A stretch of 18,119 nucleotides of DNA from assembly GCA_003219395.1 (NCBI GenBank), contig QHOR01000198.1, forward strand, positions 1 to 18,119, read 5' to 3'. This stretch comes from Verrucomicrobiota bacterium (GTDB lineage: Bacteria; Verrucomicrobiota; Verrucomicrobiia; Chthoniobacterales; UBA10450). This document shows, one piece after another, positions 15,567-18,119 of the stretch; position 1 is the first letter of the stretch; each line of letters begins with the position of its first letter. The position numbers and the translations under genes are program-made. The notes beneath the pieces were generated by a model. That model ran no database searches, was not told the DNA's origin, and was given only the letters and a program-made list of their open reading frames with translations.

Positions 15567-15953
15567 TTAGTCCCCGGTAGGAACAATATCCGCACGTTCC
15601 ACCGTTAAGATCACGGTGCGTTCAGGCGCGCGCGTGCGATGCCGCACACCTTTAGGCACAACAAAGCCCTGTCTCGGCCCTAGCTCCACAACCCGATCTT
15701 CAAGATCGATGAGGAAATGTCCGTCGAGGACAAAAAAGAATTCATCGATGTTTTTGTGTTCGTGCCAATGATACTCGCCTTGAATCACCGCCAGCCTAAC
15801 GACTGAATCGTTCACCTTGCATAGCGTCTGGTTATACCATTTGTCCGTGCAGCCATCGGCCAGCCTTTGCACATCAATTAGTTCAAGCGGCCCGTGTAAG
15901 ATGTTGACATAAGTTTTGTACGGAAAAGCTTGCGGAGATTTATTGGAATCCAT
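15567..15953 (-). CDS. Single-domain cupin protein (third of the cluster)
   Basis: A 128-residue protein from ATG 15953; the open frame runs upstream to 16136 but there overlaps the previous gene and is Arg-rich nonsense, while an AAGG lies about ten bases before 15953. The first cupin motif reads G59...H64-x-H66-x4-E71...G78 (within HWHEHKNIDEFFFVLDG) and the second PRQGFVVPKGVRH with H105. Thus all four metal ligands expected of an RmlC-type cupin are present. It is not a close relative of the two upstream cupins but has the same fold. Many such proteins are small dioxygenases, isomerases or binding proteins; the reaction here is unknown. It is separated from the preceding cupin by a 101-base spacer containing two hairpins. 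Confidence 0.85.
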   Translation of the reverse strand: MDSNKSPQAFPYKTYVNILHGPLELIDVQRLADGCTDKWYNQTLCKVNDSVVRLAVIQGEYHWHEHKNIDEFFFVLDGHFLIDLEDRVVELGPRQGFVVPKGVRHRTRAPERTVILTVERADIVPTGD

Positions 15954-15996
15954 AACCATGACCTTAAACGCACGGGCACGGCCGCGCACGCGGTGC

Positions 15997-16047
15997 AGGC
16001 AGGCAATCCTGCCTTCCACTTCTAAGGCGCAGATACGATTGTCTGCG
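15997..16047. repeat. Two palindromic hairpins in a cupin-cupin spacer (REP-like)
   Basis: AGGCAGG (15997-16003) pairs with CCTGCCT (16008-16014) around the loop CAAT. CGCAGA (16028-16033) pairs with TCTGCG (16042-16047) around an 8-base loop. The two lie 13 bases apart inside the 101-base spacer between minus-strand cupin genes, the longest gap in that operon. The arrangement suggests a pair of repetitive extragenic palindromes; neither is followed by a T tract on either strand. Copy number elsewhere in the genome is unknown. Confidence 0.45.
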
Positions 16048-16054
16048 TCACGCA

Positions 16055-16543
16055 TCATTCTTCGCCGTCGAAATAATCGGTTTCGCCGCCTTTCACGACA
16101 ACTCGATCCGCGGCGGATGATTTGTTTACCTTCCACTTCCCGCTATCGGGATAGTACGCCGACTCGCCAATGGGATTGTCCGCGATCACGTAGTAAACGA
16201 AATCTTCCCGGCTGCCATTGCTGAGTTGATGTGGTTCATCAGGTCCGAAGATGAACGCGTCTCCAGCCACAACTTTGGTTGTACCATCCTTGTGACGAAC
16301 GCTTCCCTCTCCAGAGATTACCAAGTAAAGCTCCCATTGCGCTGAATGTGCGTGGTATGGAAAATTTGCCTTCCCGGGCGGTATCCGATTCCATTCCAAA
16401 TCAAAAGGGTGACGCTTGGGCAAATCAAGCGAACGCGGGTCACGCCCGAGCGCTTCGGAAATTCCTTTGAACGACACGGCATATTTCCCGCCTGGCGACT
16501 GCCACGGTTCTTCGTTGATTTCGTTTAGATTTACTTTGCGCAT
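16055..16543 (-). CDS. Cupin-domain protein, tandem paralogue B
   Basis: A 162-residue protein from ATG 16543; upstream in-frame codons to 16627 overlap the preceding gene and are rejected because MRKVNLNEI matches the start of the adjacent paralogue. The cupin core has H64-x-H66-x4-E71 in PYHAHSAQWELYLVISG and H105 in PDEPHQL, where the usual PGE is PDE. Between residues 31 and 49 the motif ALGRDP.SLDL.KRHPFDL is shared with paralogue A, and both end in the acidic tail ETDYFDGEE. The conserved YY..ADNP segment follows the barrel. By eye about 60% of residues are identical to paralogue A, so this is a local duplication. No ribosome-binding site is obvious; the 22-base gap from the previous stop suggests translational proximity. 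Ligand unknown. Confidence 0.88.
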   Translation of the reverse strand: MRKVNLNEINEEPWQSPGGKYAVSFKGISEALGRDPRSLDLPKRHPFDLEWNRIPPGKANFPYHAHSAQWELYLVISGEGSVRHKDGTTKVVAGDAFIFGPDEPHQLSNGSREDFVYYVIADNPIGESAYYPDSGKWKVNKSSAADRVVVKGGETDYFDGEE

Positions 16544-16565
16544 AACCGACTGAGGCGACCCTAAC

Positions 16566-17066
16566 TCATTCTTCACCGTCGAAATAATCGGTCTCTTTCC
16601 CTCTGACGACGACTTCTTCTCGCGCATCTGTCGTCACGGCCCATTTCCGGCTGTCGGGATAATAGCAAGAATCACCGGTGGTGCCGCCGCTACGTGGATT
16701 ATCCGCAACCACGTAATAGACAAAGTCCTCATCACCGGCATTCCAAAGCTGATGCGCCTCTCCAGGCTGAAAGAAAAATGCGTCGCCCGGACCAACCTCA
16801 GTTATCCCATGCTTGTCGCGTACGCTGCCACGGCCGGAGACGACGAGATAGAGCTCCGATTCAGCCGCATGGGCGTGATAGGGACAAAGAAATTTGCCTT
16901 TTGGAATTCGGACCAATGCAAGATCGAATGGATGTCGCTTCGACAGATCAAGCGACTCCGGCTCGCGCCCAAGAGCAACCGAAATGTTCTTGGACGTGCG
17001 GTTAAATTTACCCTTGGGCGACTTTCGTTCCTTCTCTGAAATCTCTTTCAGATTCACCTTGCGCAT
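16566..17066 (-). CDS. Cupin-domain protein, tandem paralogue A
   Basis: A 166-residue protein from ATG 17066, chosen because MRKVNLKEIS aligns with the start of the neighbouring paralogue; the open frame upstream to 17114 overlaps the small membrane protein gene. The metal-site residues are H64, H66 and E71 in PYHAHAAESELYLVVSG and H105 in QPGEAHQLWN, a full cupin set. The C-terminal part after the barrel (EDFVYYVVADNP, then a Tyr-Tyr-Pro-Asp stretch and the tail ETDYFDGEE) is outside the minimal fold and shared only with paralogue B here. Relative to B it carries a small insert (RSGGTTGDS) after ADNP. It begins ten bases after the CBU_0592-type gene. Probably cytoplasmic; function not recognised. 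Confidence 0.88.
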   Translation of the reverse strand: MRKVNLKEISEKERKSPKGKFNRTSKNISVALGREPESLDLSKRHPFDLALVRIPKGKFLCPYHAHAAESELYLVVSGRGSVRDKHGITEVGPGDAFFFQPGEAHQLWNAGDEDFVYYVVADNPRSGGTTGDSCYYPDSRKWAVTTDAREEVVVRGKETDYFDGEE

Positions 17067-17076
17067 AGAGAAATTT

Positions 17077-17337
17077 CTAATCGAAATCAGACGACACTCG
17101 CCGCCGGGTCGCAATGGAAAAAACAGCTATTGCCATCCAGATCAAGTTCACAAAAGAAGATGGATAAGCGCGATAAAAGATGGTGTTCGCGGCCAGAAGA
17201 AGACTGCCGAGGATATTGAGGAATTGGTAAGTTGTTGAATTTCCTTCTAATTTCTTAGAGGAAATCATCGCGTAAGCAACAAGGAGAGCTGCTGCTCCAG
17301 CCCATCCGATTGCGTCAAACCATACGTGATTGTTCAT
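17077..17337 (-). CDS. CBU_0592-type small membrane protein
   Basis: An 86-residue protein with three predicted membrane helices: about residues 10-28 (IGWAGAAALLVAYAM), 40-56 (LNILGSLLLAANTIF) and 61-79 (FVNLIWMAIAVFSIA). The pattern W..IGW.GA..LL.AY...S, followed by TYQFLNILGS and YPSSFVNLIWMAIA, matches a small family of uncharacterised bacterial membrane proteins (CBU_0592 type). The ATG at 17337 is the only reasonable start; no strong Shine-Dalgarno is present. It sits 26 bases after the LigD-type polymerase gene and ten bases before the cupin pair, so co-transcription is likely. The C-terminus is short and charged (TRRRVSSDFD). No function is known to me. Confidence 0.8.
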   Translation of the reverse strand: MNNHVWFDAIGWAGAAALLVAYAMISSKKLEGNSTTYQFLNILGSLLLAANTIFYRAYPSSFVNLIWMAIAVFSIATRRRVSSDFD

Positions 17338-17363
17338 GCTCTATGGTCGCATTGGTGTAAACC

Positions 17364-18119
17364 CTACACGCTGAATTTTTTCGGCAGTTTTTGTTTCAGT
17401 TTCTCGACCGGCTCGAACAGATCGCCGAGTTTCTCCACGCGAACAAGGACTTGATCGGAACGGAATTTCAACAGCTCGGCTTTTTTCTTTTTCAGGCAAT
17501 TTTCAACCTCATTCCAGCTGACCGGAGTTGACACCGTTGGTTCTTCCCTCGCACGGAGAGAGTAAACGCAGATGGTCGTTTTGTGTTCATCGTTCTGGCT
17601 CCAATCGACGAACACTTTGCCTTTGCGCACTGCCTTGGACATGTTCGACGTGACGAGATTCCCATGTTCCTGCTCAAGATGTTGGGCGAGAGAGCGGGAC
17701 AAATCCTTCGTTTGGTCGTAAGCCACCGACATATTCACAGGAACGTAAACTTGCAGGCCTTTCGAACCGCTGGTTTTAGCGAACGATTTCAGTTTCATTT
17801 TGCCTAACAAATCCCGGAGCCATAGCCCCACCTGGCAACATTGTACGATGTCGGCGGGCGCCCCGGGATCCAGATCGAACACCATCACCGTCGGGCGATC
17901 CAGGTCATCTTTGCGCGAGAGCGACGTGTGCAACTCCAGATCGGCCAGATTTGCCGCCCACACAATCGTCGGCAAATCGTTAGCGAGACAGTAATGCATG
18001 GTCCGCTGGTTTCCGTCACTCCACACTTTTGCCGTCTGGACCCATTTTGGGCGATGCGCCGGACAGTTTTTTTCGTAGAAAAATTCGCCTTCCACACCGT
18101 TCGGGTACCGCTTCATGGT
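17364..18119 (-). CDS. ligD: LigD-type NHEJ polymerase (primase-polymerase domain), C-terminal part
   Basis: The frame is open through the right edge, so the N-terminus lies outside the window; the Met at 18116 is internal to the conserved TMKRYPNGVEGEFFYEK segment. Counting from that Met, 250 residues are seen. The archaeo-eukaryotic primase motifs follow: D81-x-D83 in VFDLDPG (metal binding), KTSGSKGLQVYVP (117-125 region) and D171 in VFVDWSQND. LigD polymerases add ribonucleotides and bridge ends in bacterial non-homologous end joining with Ku. The usual motif-II His after SGxKG(L) is Gln122 here, a change I recall in a stand-alone subfamily. The protein ends soon after the polymerase domain, so it is either stand-alone (about 300 residues) or the C-terminal domain of a longer ligase. 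Ku is not in view. Confidence 0.9.
   Translation of the reverse strand, partial: TMKRYPNGVEGEFFYEKNCPAHRPKWVQTAKVWSDGNQRTMHYCLANDLPTIVWAANLADLELHTSLSRKDDLDRPTVMVFDLDPGAPADIVQCCQVGLWLRDLLGKMKLKSFAKTSGSKGLQVYVPVNMSVAYDQTKDLSRSLAQHLEQEHGNLVTSNMSKAVRKGKVFVDWSQNDEHKTTICVYSLRAREEPTVSTPVSWNEVENCLKKKKAELLKFRSDQVLVRVEKLGDLFEPVEKLKQKLPKKFSV

Noticed and set aside
1..18119. CRISPR array, tRNA or rRNA genes, insertion sequences, integrase or toxin-antitoxin pair
   Set aside because: I looked for regularly spaced repeats, tRNA-like arms, transposase motifs and small paired genes and saw none. The nucleotidyltransferase lacks a HEPN or other toxin partner.

Overview
The window reads as a dense bacterial chromosome segment with roughly even base composition, short spacers and no phage, plasmid, transposon, CRISPR, rRNA or tRNA features that I can see. 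The gene repertoire points to a Gram-negative, probably soil-dwelling bacterium. It includes exported M3 and M28 peptidases, a LolC/LolE-type lipoprotein-export permease, long TPR proteins, a DUF1326 protein with a Cys/His cluster, a LigD-type polymerase and a tiny bS22/mS38-like ribosomal protein. Weak or absent Shine-Dalgarno sequences and several GTG/TTG starts are common here. My best guess is Verrucomicrobiota (Chthoniobacterales / Udaeobacter-like) or a related lineage such as Acidobacteriota. This is inference from protein style, not a database match.

Layout. Bases 1-299 (minus) hold the N-terminal part of a MarC-family membrane protein cut by the window edge. Two exported metallopeptidases follow on the plus strand (M3, 401-2551; M28, 2688-4367), plausibly a peptide-scavenging pair. 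The 342 bases after them contain no intact gene. They hold a decayed short-chain dehydrogenase whose recognisable pieces lie in three frames, followed by a 34-residue, extremely basic ribosomal-type protein (4710-4814). A spacer with two adjacent hairpins precedes a block of TPR protein, AI-2E-family permease and second TPR protein (4987-10109).

The middle holds three genes with nucleotide-phosphate chemistry in close, mixed orientation: a polymerase-beta-fold nucleotidyltransferase (minus), a calcineurin-like phosphoesterase (plus) and a 2H cyclic phosphodiesterase-like protein (minus). Next come an exported DUF1326 protein (minus) with a clear ribosome-binding site and candidate promoter, a DUF2237 protein and a TTG-started LolC/E-like permease (both plus).

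The right end is a probable six-gene minus-strand operon, read from 18119 down to 15061: LigD-type polymerase (partial), CBU_0592-type small membrane protein, two tandem paralogous cupins, a third unrelated cupin and a SLOG-fold putative molybdenum-carrier protein. Two palindromic, REP-like stretches (12401-12463 and 15997-16047) sit between genes.

I found no convincing large new defence or biosynthetic system. The most unusual points are the fossil dehydrogenase, the small basic ribosomal protein missed by length cut-offs, the nucleotidyltransferase/phosphoesterase/2H neighbourhood, the duplicated cupins with an identical acidic tail, and a His-to-Gln change in the LigD-type polymerase.
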